A stretch of DNA of 64,000 nucleotides from assembly GCF_000473165.1 (NCBI RefSeq), contig NZ_KI421504.1, positions 3,669,061 to 3,733,060 of the forward strand, read 5' to 3'. The translations under genes and the position numbers were made by a program. The notes under the pieces are model-generated. The model was not told the origin of the DNA, made no database searches, and saw only the letters and a program-made list of their open reading frames with translations. Source of the DNA: Leisingera aquimarina DSM 24565. GTDB taxonomy: Bacteria; Pseudomonadota; Alphaproteobacteria; Rhodobacterales; Rhodobacteraceae. Below, piece after piece: positions 27,919 through 36,251 of the stretch. Every line of letters starts with the position of its first letter. Position 1 is the first letter of the stretch.

Positions 27919-28917
27919 ATGGGCGTCGTCACCTGGATGGTAGAAACAACCGACAGCTTTCTGGAAGACGCGGCTCAAACCACCTTTGGCAACGTCGCGG
28001 GTCAGCTTGGCGGCGTCATTGCCGTGGCATCAACGCTCGCGGTGATCGGCGTCTTCCTCAACATGGTGTTTCAATACAAATCCATGGATGGGCGGACCGC
28101 CTTCTGGTTCGCCCTCAAACTGATGCTGATCTCCCTCTTCGCGATGAACTGGATCCAATTCAACGCAGTAGCCAGCGCCCTTATCAACGGGCTCGACCAG
28201 CTCGCGGGCGGCATGGTGGCAGGGCTTGGCGGCGGCGGTGCAGGTGCATCCTACTTTGCCGGGGCCTTTGACGACCTCATCGAAGAATTTGGTGACTACC
28301 TGAACGCGGCCGGTGACAACATGCATTGGATGGCCGGAGCCCTGATCGGCGCGATTGGTGCGTTCCTCCTCGGCGTCATCGGCGCGCTCTGCGGCCTGGT
28401 CCTGATTTTCGCGAAGATCATGCTGGCCTTCATGATCGGCATCGCCCCAATCATGATCGCGCTTTCGTTGTTCGATGTCAGCAAGGACTATTTCCATCGC
28501 TGGCTTTCCAGCACGGTGTCCTACGCGCTGTACCCTCTTGTGATCGCAGGCGTGTTTTCCACCGTGGTCGGTATGTCACGCTCGCTGATGACCGAACTTG
28601 GAGATCCTTCCGGCGCAAGCAACATCGGCGCGCTGGTGCCTTTCTTTATGATGATGTTTCTCGCAGGCGGAATGATTATCGCAACCCCACTGATCGTCCG
28701 CTCAATCTCGGGCAACTTCATGATGGCCGGACCGCCGAACATTCCAGGCCCAGGCGGATTTGCCAAAGGTTTGATCGGCACCAAGGGGTCACGGGCGCGA
28801 GCAAGGTTTGGGACGAGGTCAAATGCAGAGACCGCAGGGGCTGGAATACGGCAGGCAGGTGGCGCTTCTGTTTCTATGGTTCAGAAGGTTGCTGACCGGG
28901 CCAAGAGGCTGGTGTGA
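27919..28917 (+). CDS. virB6: VirB6/TrbL inner-membrane channel protein
   Basis: A 332-residue polytopic protein with about six membrane helices (for example IAVASTLAVIGVFLNMVF, LIGAIGAFLLGVIGALCGLVL, LVPFFMMMFLAGGMIIATP) and the conserved central region IFAKIMLAFMIGIAPIMIALSLFDVSKDYFHRW. VirB6 lines the DNA path through the inner membrane. Last gene of the virB operon; the Pycsar-like genes converge on it. Confidence 0.9.
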   Translation: MGVVTWMVETTDSFLEDAAQTTFGNVAGQLGGVIAVASTLAVIGVFLNMVFQYKSMDGRTAFWFALKLMLISLFAMNWIQFNAVASALINGLDQLAGGMVAGLGGGGAGASYFAGAFDDLIEEFGDYLNAAGDNMHWMAGALIGAIGAFLLGVIGALCGLVLIFAKIMLAFMIGIAPIMIALSLFDVSKDYFHRWLSSTVSYALYPLVIAGVFSTVVGMSRSLMTELGDPSGASNIGALVPFFMMMFLAGGMIIATPLIVRSISGNFMMAGPPNIPGPGGFAKGLIGTKGSRARARFGTRSNAETAGAGIRQAGGASVSMVQKVADRAKRLV

Positions 28918-29089
28918 AATCGGCCCTTTGCTGCCGCTCATGGGGCAGCCCGTCGCTGCCATACAACTTCCCCGAACCGGTCATCCATGGCATCGTGCAG
29001 CATGGCTTGGTCGCCCTAAGTTCGGAGCCTCGAGCTTTCAGGAATCTTTCATGATTTTCACAAAGCTTCGGGTCAACTCCCAAACCCTA

Positions 29090-29800
29090 CTACGGCTTCT
29101 TCCAATGGTTGGATTTGTATACGATTTCCGTTTTGCCAGCGAACTTAATACTAGAGGAAGTCCACATATTCTCCCCGTCATTAAACTTCGCGTCATCGGC
29201 CAAGGCATTGTAGACCCTTTTGGAAATAAAGGTGTGGTAGCCGGTTTCTCTTACGTCGGAGAGTTTGGCAGAAAAACTTGCCGCCTTCCCGACCCAGATA
29301 AGATCATTGTTGTCCCTGATACCTGATCGAACGGCGCGGACTTCGCCTATGTCCAGCCCGGAACAGTTGCGTATCTCTATTCCGTTATCTTTGATCGATT
29401 TGAACTTGCTCTCTGCGGCGGGCTGAATGATTTTTCGAACAGCCCAATGAATCTCTCTGCCACAAATCGACGCATTGGAATTCTTTCGGTCCCCCATAAA
29501 TACGCCCATAACGCGATCGCCATCAAAGCTTCTCACGGCACCGCCGTGCTTAATGATGAGGCGGGTTGCGCAATCCAAAAACGAACGAATAACCTTCGCC
29601 GTTGTTGTCCACGGGCACGCTTGGGAAAGCAACGCTGAACCGGCCAGATCTGAGTACAAGAACACAGCATCGACTTTCACGGCGCCGTCTTTCAGAGTGA
29701 CGTCGGACGAGGACGGCACGATCCGGCCATCTCTCTGTTGGAAATTCGTTCCAAACAGTGTGTCGATGCGATCCTTCAAGAACGCTTCGTTGGTTGCCAT
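29090..29800 (-). CDS. pycC: Pycsar-type nucleotidyl cyclase (pyrimidine cyclase-like)
   Basis: A 236-residue stand-alone class III cyclase. The metal aspartates are D51 (LYSDLAGS) and D95 (SFDGDRVMGVFMGD). The later segment SGIRDNNDLIWVGKAASFSAKL is characteristic of Pycsar cyclases, which make cCMP or cUMP on phage infection; S175 takes the usual Asn position and K179 the Arg/Lys position. The ATG at 29800 follows GGAG. It lies 190 bp downstream of the membrane effector gene on the same strand. The base specificity cannot be read from sequence by eye. Confidence 0.87.
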   Translation of the reverse strand: MATNEAFLKDRIDTLFGTNFQQRDGRIVPSSSDVTLKDGAVKVDAVFLYSDLAGSALLSQACPWTTTAKVIRSFLDCATRLIIKHGGAVRSFDGDRVMGVFMGDRKNSNASICGREIHWAVRKIIQPAAESKFKSIKDNGIEIRNCSGLDIGEVRAVRSGIRDNNDLIWVGKAASFSAKLSDVRETGYHTFISKRVYNALADDAKFNDGENMWTSSSIKFAGKTEIVYKSNHWKKP

Positions 29801-29990
29801 TTATGTCTCCGATCAAACCTCTTTCGATGAATACGCAATCCCATAGATCCAGAAAAACCCGCCGAAATCAGGCAGCCAATTTGGGTGTCCAGGCCCGAGT
29901 CCTTGCGGCGCAGGATGAAGCCATGAGAACGATAAATTGGCAAGCCGAGGGCTATTGAGATGGCTCGATGTCGAGTCTTGGACGTTGCTC

Positions 29991-30875
29991 TCATCCCCCT
30001 GAACGATCTTTGTAGGCGCAGATTGCCATCGCCACCAAAAGGCCAAACACGATTTTCCAGTCAACAGGCCCTCCCGAGCCCCCAAATCCAACACTGAGAC
30101 TGCCAAAACCTTGTTCTATCTTGAAGGTCAGAAAGCGGTCGATCATCATCAAACCCAGCATTGCCGAAAGCGACAAACCGACGCATCTTCGCCAAAAAAA
30201 TGCAGGATTATGCAGAAGCGTGAAAACGAAAATCAGGAGGCCAGCGCCACACGCGGCAACGCTTTGTGCAGTCACGGTCCAATCATTGGGCCACACGAAC
30301 CAAGCGGCTGCCCCACTCGCAATCCCCGCTCCGATTGAAATGAAGAACCAAGAAAGGGAGTTGTTTTGCTTTGCGACTTTTGCAGCGTTTATGCGTTGGC
30401 GATGTCTGTCCGACATTTCCCGCTGCAATCTGCTCTGAAAATCATTGCTTGAATTTCGGATCTTATTGAATTCAGCTCCAGACACGCGAAGGGCTGCAAC
30501 CTCGTCCGATCTCGCGATCACGTTGGCGGAACGCTTTTGACCAGGGTCAATCGCGGCCATTTCTCCAATTTGATTGGGTGAACTTCGAATTGATCCGAGG
30601 CGCGTACCAAACACAATGTCCACCTCGCCCGCCAAGAGGAAGTACACATCGTTGTCGAGATCGCCCTCCTTGATGAGAAGATTTCCCCTCCGAAAAAAGG
30701 TAACGTTCCCCGTCGCTAGAAGCCGATTAGCAACGTCTTCGTCACCTCCTACCGCAGGATTGTTTAAGAGAACAGACCGCGCCTGCTCCTGACCAGCATC
30801 ACCTCCAAATCTGCTTGGGAGCTGTGCTTCAGGTTCTCGCCCGAGGGCCCGTGCTATTTTCGCCGTCCAATACAC
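29991..30875 (-). CDS. pycTM: Cyclic-nucleotide-binding transmembrane effector (PycTM-like)
   Basis: A 294-residue protein. An N-terminal cNMP-binding domain (~48-140) has FFRRGNLLIKEGD and the phosphate-binding cassette GEMAAIDPGQKRSANV (about 104-119). Then come four membrane helices (~174-195, 202-222, 232-250, 272-288). In Pycsar, binding of the cyclic pyrimidine makes PycTM disrupt the inner membrane and kill the infected cell. It starts at GTG 30875, overlapping the WYL regulator gene by 22 bp. Confidence 0.88.
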   Translation of the reverse strand: MYWTAKIARALGREPEAQLPSRFGGDAGQEQARSVLLNNPAVGGDEDVANRLLATGNVTFFRRGNLLIKEGDLDNDVYFLLAGEVDIVFGTRLGSIRSSPNQIGEMAAIDPGQKRSANVIARSDEVAALRVSGAEFNKIRNSSNDFQSRLQREMSDRHRQRINAAKVAKQNNSLSWFFISIGAGIASGAAAWFVWPNDWTVTAQSVAACGAGLLIFVFTLLHNPAFFWRRCVGLSLSAMLGLMMIDRFLTFKIEQGFGSLSVGFGGSGGPVDWKIVFGLLVAMAICAYKDRSGG

Positions 30876-31729
30876 TCTTCAACCTCATCCAGGTTCACTA
30901 TGCTCAAGGCAAAGCTGCTCTTGTTTCGGATTTTTCCATCCTCCATTTCGTAGGGATCAAACCCATAGAAGCGAAGGTAGTAGAACAGCATGGCCTTACG
31001 CACTTCGACTGTCATCTTGCCATCAATCATGTCATATTCGATTTCGACCTGCCGTTTCTGGCGCTCGTTCAGCTTTGGCGATGGGCGGAGTTGGAGTGTG
31101 GCATAGGTTTCCCATGCCTCATCTCTAGGCACGTCTCTGCTGTTGCTGTTCTTGACGGAAATCTTCTCGATGCGTGACAGCACAAAATCAGAGAAGCGCT
31201 CTTTACTCGCATCATAAGCGCGCATGTGCCAGCGGTGTCCATCATTCGCAATCGCTCGCGGAAACAACTCTCTGGGCTTCTCCGAATCTGAGCTTAGAGA
31301 CACGTAGCTGACTTCAGCGCTTCTTTCCTCCCGAATGGCGTGAAGCACATTTCGAAGCACCTTGGCATCTGTCTTTCTGTTGCAGACGGTTACAGCGTCA
31401 AATGCGGGTATGGTCGACGGCCAAATCTCGGAGACTTCCCTGTAGCCCTGACGCAGCATCTCAAGGTGGACAAGGTACTCGGACGCGTCCCCCTTGATAA
31501 AGGCAGGACTGAACGAAGTCCTCGCTACATAGGTGCGCTGGCGCGGATCGTACTCCATGTTCTTGGGGGCAAGGTCGAGATAGGACGTAAGGTCCAGTGT
31601 CGCCTGCTGAAGAGAAATCCCAAATTTGTCTTTCAAGAGCTGGCGGCCAATCACCCCCTCCCACAAGAGTTGGAATTCAATGAATTCGTATCGGTGCCTA
31701 AGTGCGGGCTTCATTTTCCCCTGCTTCAT
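30854..31729 (-). CDS. WYL-domain transcriptional regulator of the Pycsar-like operon (CapW/BrxR-like)
   Basis: A 291-residue protein with an N-terminal winged HTH (~10-70, LLKDKFGISLQQATLDLTSYL), a WYL ligand-sensing domain (~120-205, with HRWHMRAYD and FVLSRIEKI) and a C-terminal dimerisation domain. Homologues (CapW, BrxR) repress defence operons until infection. It begins the minus-strand operon and faces the tandem cyclase gene across 128 bp, so it could control both. ATG at 31729 follows GGAGGAG. Confidence 0.87.
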   Translation of the reverse strand: MKQGKMKPALRHRYEFIEFQLLWEGVIGRQLLKDKFGISLQQATLDLTSYLDLAPKNMEYDPRQRTYVARTSFSPAFIKGDASEYLVHLEMLRQGYREVSEIWPSTIPAFDAVTVCNRKTDAKVLRNVLHAIREERSAEVSYVSLSSDSEKPRELFPRAIANDGHRWHMRAYDASKERFSDFVLSRIEKISVKNSNSRDVPRDEAWETYATLQLRPSPKLNERQKRQVEIEYDMIDGKMTVEVRKAMLFYYLRFYGFDPYEMEDGKIRNKSSFALSIVNLDEVEECIGRRK

Positions 31730-31857
31730 TGACGTTCTCCTCCCTTATCAAATTCTAGCATCTTGACATTTTAACGGATAGTCCCAAAATATAGGATAGT
31801 AATATAAATTCTTGACCTACGCCGATTCTTTGAGTCTTACAAAGGAAGGACCCCAAG
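31730..31857. promoter_or_regulatory. Divergent promoter region between WYL/Pycsar and the cyclase-E2 operon
   Basis: AT-rich gap. On the plus strand TTGACA (31773-31778 area) is followed 17 nt later by AAAATATAGGATA. The heptamer GGATAGT occurs twice, 18 bp apart (31776-31782 and 31794-31800), overlapping that promoter, as expected for a repressor site. Assignment to the WYL protein is inference. Confidence 0.5.
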
Positions 31858-33462
31858 ATGCCTTGGAGCGAAAAGACCGCGCGCGAGCGCATCAACAAAC
31901 TCATGGGGGATGCGCCCACATTTGACGTACAGCGCTTCGAAGATTATTGGCCGATTTACGAGGAGCGGCAAATCGCGTTGTCCTCAGAGCGGAAGCCGTC
32001 GTCGCCGCCGCTCTTCGACCTTGCGAGGGGCAAGGCGGTCGTCGTGGATACGGTGCAAATCTATATCGGCATCACCAACTACGATGACTACCGCCTTGAG
32101 GATAAGCGGGAAACCGAGGCTTCCCATGATCGAGCGATGCGACTGCTGCATTTGTATTACAGCGCAGCTGATCGCGTTTTCGAGACGTCTGCGGCCCAAC
32201 GTGTCGACTTCCATGGTGGTCGTGTTCACGCCGTTGTTCTGGAGCGCGGAAGTGGGGGAGTCTCGCAAGAGACTGTGGCGCAGGCATTCGCCTTTATTGA
32301 AGACTTCCAGCGTGTTGCCGATGCGGCCAACCGAGAGCTTGCCAACAATGAGTTCGATGCACGCTTTCGGATTGGTGTCGATGTCGGTACCTGCGTGGCG
32401 ATCAACAACGGAACTGGTTTGGAACAAGAGCCGATGTTCCTTGGTAGCGCGGCCAACCATGCCGCAAAACTCGCAGACGGCTCTGAGCCTGGGATCTACG
32501 TTTCCGACCGTGTTCGTCACCTGCTTGGTTTGCCGGAACTTGGTGATCTTGGTGGTATGTTTGGCCTGCAAGAGACGCAGCTCTCCATGAATGCAGCGCG
32601 TCGTGATCTTGAGGGCGAACTCGTGTTTGGCGTTCAAGACCGGCAGGCCTTCACCGAAAAAGTAGTCGGTGGATGGCGCGACGAAATTCGTCGCGGTGAA
32701 TTTCCCGATTTCACGACACCCGTGTTCAAGTTTTTCTACCAGCAGCCGCCGCTTAGTAAGATTGACTACGCCGATTTGAAACCGAGCAGGTCTATTCGGA
32801 TGCCTGTAGTTTCCCTTTTTGCTGACTTGTCGGGATACACGGACTACATCGATAGCGCCGTCCAGAACGGCGGAATTCGGGATGCTGTCCGCGCGCTCCA
32901 TGTCATTCGCCAAGAGTTTCAGAATGTCGTTGAACAGGATTTCGGAGGGCGGAAGGTCAGGTTCATTGGCGATTGCATTCAAGGTGTGATCGCTGAAGGC
33001 ACGAAAACCGAAACCGATAACCGCGCCAGTGTGAGTCTGGGAACGCAGTGTGCTGGCGGTCTCCATGCTTCGTTTAGGCTCTGCAAGACTCTCCTTGGAA
33101 ATCTTGATGATCTCGGCCTTGCCATCGGGCTAGAGCTCGGTTTCACGCCGATTTCCAGGATTGGTATTCGGGGTGAACGGTCGGTGCGGGTTGCATCAAG
33201 CGTAGCGACAACAGTTTCCGAGAGGATGCAACGCGAATGCAATGACGACGAGGGGCTAAAGTTGGGTCCTGATGCCCTTAAGGTTGCCCCGACTGCGCTG
33301 TTCGATCTGATGGATGATAATGGGTATGCCCGCGAACTCGACTACGGTGAAATCGCGGTTTGCCTTTCTGCCGTGCCAGCGACCGTCGCCAGCCCGACCT
33401 ATGCACGGGCGCACATTGCCGAACCTCAAGCAGCGCCACGAGCGCATTTCAAATCAGAATGA
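31858..33462 (+). CDS. Tandem class III nucleotidyl cyclase with one degenerate domain
   Basis: A 534-residue protein with two cyclase homology domains. Domain 1 (~58-225) has lost both metal aspartates: Ile68 replaces the first (VQIYIGIT) and Gly121 the second (DFHGGRVHAVV), but it keeps N200 and K204 in GSAANHAAKLA. Domain 2 (~315-500) keeps D323 (FADLSGYT) and D372 (FIGDCIQGVI), but the Asn is not conserved in its equivalent segment (SSVATTVSERMQ). The halves therefore look complementary, as in C1/C2 of mammalian adenylyl cyclases, with one shared active site. No membrane segment. Product unknown. The stop overlaps the E2-like gene (ATGA). Confidence 0.82.
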   Translation: MPWSEKTARERINKLMGDAPTFDVQRFEDYWPIYEERQIALSSERKPSSPPLFDLARGKAVVVDTVQIYIGITNYDDYRLEDKRETEASHDRAMRLLHLYYSAADRVFETSAAQRVDFHGGRVHAVVLERGSGGVSQETVAQAFAFIEDFQRVADAANRELANNEFDARFRIGVDVGTCVAINNGTGLEQEPMFLGSAANHAAKLADGSEPGIYVSDRVRHLLGLPELGDLGGMFGLQETQLSMNAARRDLEGELVFGVQDRQAFTEKVVGGWRDEIRRGEFPDFTTPVFKFFYQQPPLSKIDYADLKPSRSIRMPVVSLFADLSGYTDYIDSAVQNGGIRDAVRALHVIRQEFQNVVEQDFGGRKVRFIGDCIQGVIAEGTKTETDNRASVSLGTQCAGGLHASFRLCKTLLGNLDDLGLAIGLELGFTPISRIGIRGERSVRVASSVATTVSERMQRECNDDEGLKLGPDALKVAPTALFDLMDDNGYARELDYGEIAVCLSAVPATVASPTYARAHIAEPQAAPRAHFKSE

Positions 33463-34265
33463 ACTCGCTAAGGCTCCTCTTCGAGAACTGCCCAATATGG
33501 GTTGAAATCCAGAATAAGAGTAGCGACCACGCAACGTTAGTTGTCGCGCCTTCGCTGGCTGGCAGTGTTGATCCGGTTCACTACTGCCTCGACCTCGCGC
33601 TCACAGATAAGGGCGGGGTCACCGTCAGGGAGCAGCCAAAACATCGCCGATTTCCTGAATTCTGTATGGAGCGTCACATCAATCCAGGTGGCACCTTCTG
33701 CCTCGAATATGGGTCGGAAGACCGGCTTGGCGATATCGATGCGGCCAATCGATGGTGGTCCAGCTTGGAGACCTTTCTTCATAACCAAGAGTACGCCGCA
33801 AAACACGGGGAATGGCCGCTCGCTGCGGGTCTAAGCCACGGTGAAGCCGCTATCGAACAGCTCGCCATGGAAGAGCTCGCCAAGCCTTTGGGCTGGACAG
33901 ACGAACTTCTGGGGGGGATGTTTCGTAGTCGAGGGTGGCTTGCTCAGAAACTCCCGCGAGCGACGAAGAAGTTAGATCGTGTCGTGAATGCAAGATCGCC
34001 TTGCCCTCGCGGTTGCACTTGGAAGCATAAATCTCTGCGGAAAAACTCTTGCGAAACGGATAGCTGTGAAACGGGCTGTCGGAAGCCGCACAAGCCGGTA
34101 CTTCGTGCAAATTGCCCAAATCGGCAGATCATTGAAGAAATCGTGCTGCGAGAACATCGAAGACGGGCGATTGAGGCAGCGATAGTTGCTGATCTGAGAG
34201 AGAAAAAGACCCAATGCTGTGGGACCATGAAGAATTGCCCTCTTCGAGAGGATATGGCGGGCTGA
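33459..34265 (+). CDS. Stand-alone E2-like conjugating protein with cysteine-rich tail
   Basis: A 268-residue protein. Residues 71-84 (ERHINPGGTFCLEY) match the E2 ubiquitin-conjugating pattern H-x-N followed by the catalytic Cys, here H73, N75 and C81. A helical segment follows, then a cysteine-rich C-terminus with about nine cysteines between residues 182 and 260 (CPRGC, SCETDSCETGC, CCGTMKNC), probably zinc-binding. No E1 or JAB peptidase gene adjoins it. The 4-bp overlap with the tandem cyclase gene implies they act together, possibly by modifying or priming the cyclase as E2 proteins do in type II CBASS. That role is inference. Confidence 0.75.
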   Translation: MNSLRLLFENCPIWVEIQNKSSDHATLVVAPSLAGSVDPVHYCLDLALTDKGGVTVREQPKHRRFPEFCMERHINPGGTFCLEYGSEDRLGDIDAANRWWSSLETFLHNQEYAAKHGEWPLAAGLSHGEAAIEQLAMEELAKPLGWTDELLGGMFRSRGWLAQKLPRATKKLDRVVNARSPCPRGCTWKHKSLRKNSCETDSCETGCRKPHKPVLRANCPNRQIIEEIVLREHRRRAIEAAIVADLREKKTQCCGTMKNCPLREDMAG

Positions 34266-34270
34266 AACCT

Positions 34271-34307
34271 GACCCACGTTGCAGTGGGTCGATGCATCTG
34301 CTTTTTT
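34271..34307 (+). terminator. Terminator-like hairpin after the cyclase-E2 operon
   Basis: A perfect stem GACCCAC/GTGGGTC with a 6-nt loop (34271-34290), then GATGCATCTGC and a run of six T. It lies 5 bp after the E2 stop. The T run is more distant than usual. Confidence 0.5.
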
Positions 34308-34358
34308 GCATAGAAGGTGATGGCTTCGCATGCGCAGCAAATGACCGCTTCCCATCTG

Positions 34359-36251
34359 TCATCCTCGAACAGCCTCTTCCATAAATCTTTCCACCCTTTC
34401 AGTCCCGGCATGATAATCACCCAAACTGGCTTGATCGCCTGACTGTGTATTTTGACTACCGGACGCCAATTCTTCAATCTCATCGCGCCGTTTTCCACCA
34501 CCTTCAAAGGCATTGTCGGTATTCACTCTTGGCACTTCCAACGCCCCGATCTTCGCCTCCAACGCCTTGATCTGCCCTTGCAGGCCGCGCACCTGGTCCC
34601 CAGCCGATGGATATGGCAGATCGCCTGCCTGCTTGTCGAAGATCTGCTGAAAAAACCAATCCTCATAGTATTTGATCCGCTTGGCTCGCACAGGCATTTG
34701 CGCGTCGACCACCAGAACGATGTCATCAAGATCCATGCGCCGCGCTTCATCCTCGGGCAGCAACGCGGTTTCTTCGGTCCGCTCAGACATGCTACGCCCG
34801 GCAAATGGGTTGCGGCCGACTGAGCGCGAGCGGGTCACAACGCGCTTGGTGGTTTTGCCGACGGCCTTGCTCAGCTCTTCGATGGTCTTCTCATCCGAGG
34901 GAGTCAGATAGAGCTTGATACCCGCGTTGCCCTGCAAGGCGCGACGGGCATTTTCGCCGTAGATCTCGTCCAAAGCCGGGATCGTCTGTGTGACGATCGC
35001 AAGGTTGGCCCGGTAGGACCGCAGGGTTTCGATGCTGTCGAGCACGATCGGCATTTTGCCCAGGCGATTGAACTCATCGAGCATAATCATCACCGGCCAG
35101 GGTTCTTCCTTGCCGGGTTCATGGTCCTGCAGCGATGCCAGCAAATCCGAGAAGAACAAGCGGATCAGCGGCGCGAGGGGCTTCACCATGAGCGGCTCAA
35201 CCACGAGATAGACCGAAAACGGCGTCTTTCGGATGTCGCGAAAATCGAAGTCTGACGTTGCGGTCGCCCGATCGATGGCGGGGTTCGACCATTGCTTGAG
35301 GCCCGAGGTCATGAGAAGCGACAGGTAAGACGTCAGCGTGTCGTTGTTGGTCGAGGCCATGCGCATGAAAATCAGCTTGGCGGCTGGATTGACCACTTCA
35401 TCCGCGCGGCGGCGATATTCCTTCTGCTTGTCCCCGCCAGATGCGGTGATGCGGTAAATCTCGCCCAGGGTCGGTCTCTTGCGCTCGAACGCTAAAAGCC
35501 CTGCCGCCACGAATAGATCGATACCGCCGTCGAGGAGCCCTTGGACGCGGTCGTTATCTGCTTGCAGAAACAGGGAGGCCAAGAGTTGCAGCTCCATCTG
35601 CTGGCGGTCAACGTTTTCCAGCGCCGATATTCGCAGCAAGGGATTGTAGCGGTGCGAGCGGCCGTCCTTCCAATCAGTGGGCGCAAACCGGAACACCTTG
35701 TCGCCCTGCGCAGCCCTATGGCGCGCCGTCGCCTCGAAATTTTCTCCCTTCACGTCCAGAACCACGGCACTGCCCTGGTAGGTCAGGAGGTTCGGAATGA
35801 CGAAACCCGTTGTTTTACCGCGGCCGGTCGGGGCTACGATCAAAGCATGAGGGAACACCTTAGACATCACGTAGGGTTTGCGACCCTTGGGCTTGCCCAT
35901 TTTACCGAGGACAAAGCCGTGGCCTGGTTTGCCAAAAAAGCCGTTCCGTTTCATCTCGGACATGTGCTGCCAGTGGGTTTCCCCAAATTTGGTCAGCGCA
36001 TCGTTCATCAAGACGGCGCTGAGCAAAACACCGACACCGGTGCTGATCCCCACGATCAGGTGAACAATCTGCATATCGCTCGGATGTGTCGTTCGAAGAT
36101 CCCCGTAACCGCGCGCCAGCATCAGGAAGTCGATATCCGCCCCAACCCCGAACCAGCGGAACGTCAGAAAGGCCGACGCCAAAACATACCCGAGCACTGC
36201 GCCCAGAAGAGCAAAGCTCATGACGCCGAGTGCGATCCGAGCCTTACCCAT
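34359..36251 (-). CDS. virD4: VirD4/TraG type IV coupling protein
   Basis: A 630-residue coupling ATPase: two N-terminal membrane helices (~7-30 and 63-82), Walker A VAPTGRGKTT (~139-148), the VVLDVKGENF motif, Walker B MIMLDEFNRLG and VTQTIPALDE. It delivers the relaxase-DNA complex to the VirB channel. Its start overlaps the relaxase stop by 8 bp. Confidence 0.93.
   Translation of the reverse strand: MGKARIALGVMSFALLGAVLGYVLASAFLTFRWFGVGADIDFLMLARGYGDLRTTHPSDMQIVHLIVGISTGVGVLLSAVLMNDALTKFGETHWQHMSEMKRNGFFGKPGHGFVLGKMGKPKGRKPYVMSKVFPHALIVAPTGRGKTTGFVIPNLLTYQGSAVVLDVKGENFEATARHRAAQGDKVFRFAPTDWKDGRSHRYNPLLRISALENVDRQQMELQLLASLFLQADNDRVQGLLDGGIDLFVAAGLLAFERKRPTLGEIYRITASGGDKQKEYRRRADEVVNPAAKLIFMRMASTNNDTLTSYLSLLMTSGLKQWSNPAIDRATATSDFDFRDIRKTPFSVYLVVEPLMVKPLAPLIRLFFSDLLASLQDHEPGKEEPWPVMIMLDEFNRLGKMPIVLDSIETLRSYRANLAIVTQTIPALDEIYGENARRALQGNAGIKLYLTPSDEKTIEELSKAVGKTTKRVVTRSRSVGRNPFAGRSMSERTEETALLPEDEARRMDLDDIVLVVDAQMPVRAKRIKYYEDWFFQQIFDKQAGDLPYPSAGDQVRGLQGQIKALEAKIGALEVPRVNTDNAFEGGGKRRDEIEELASGSQNTQSGDQASLGDYHAGTERVERFMEEAVRG

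Noticed and set aside
29090..34265. CBASS as the identity of the cyclic-nucleotide locus
   Set aside because: No CD-NTase (GS...DxD nucleotidyltransferase) is present; the enzymes are class III cyclases with FADLSGY and GD motifs.
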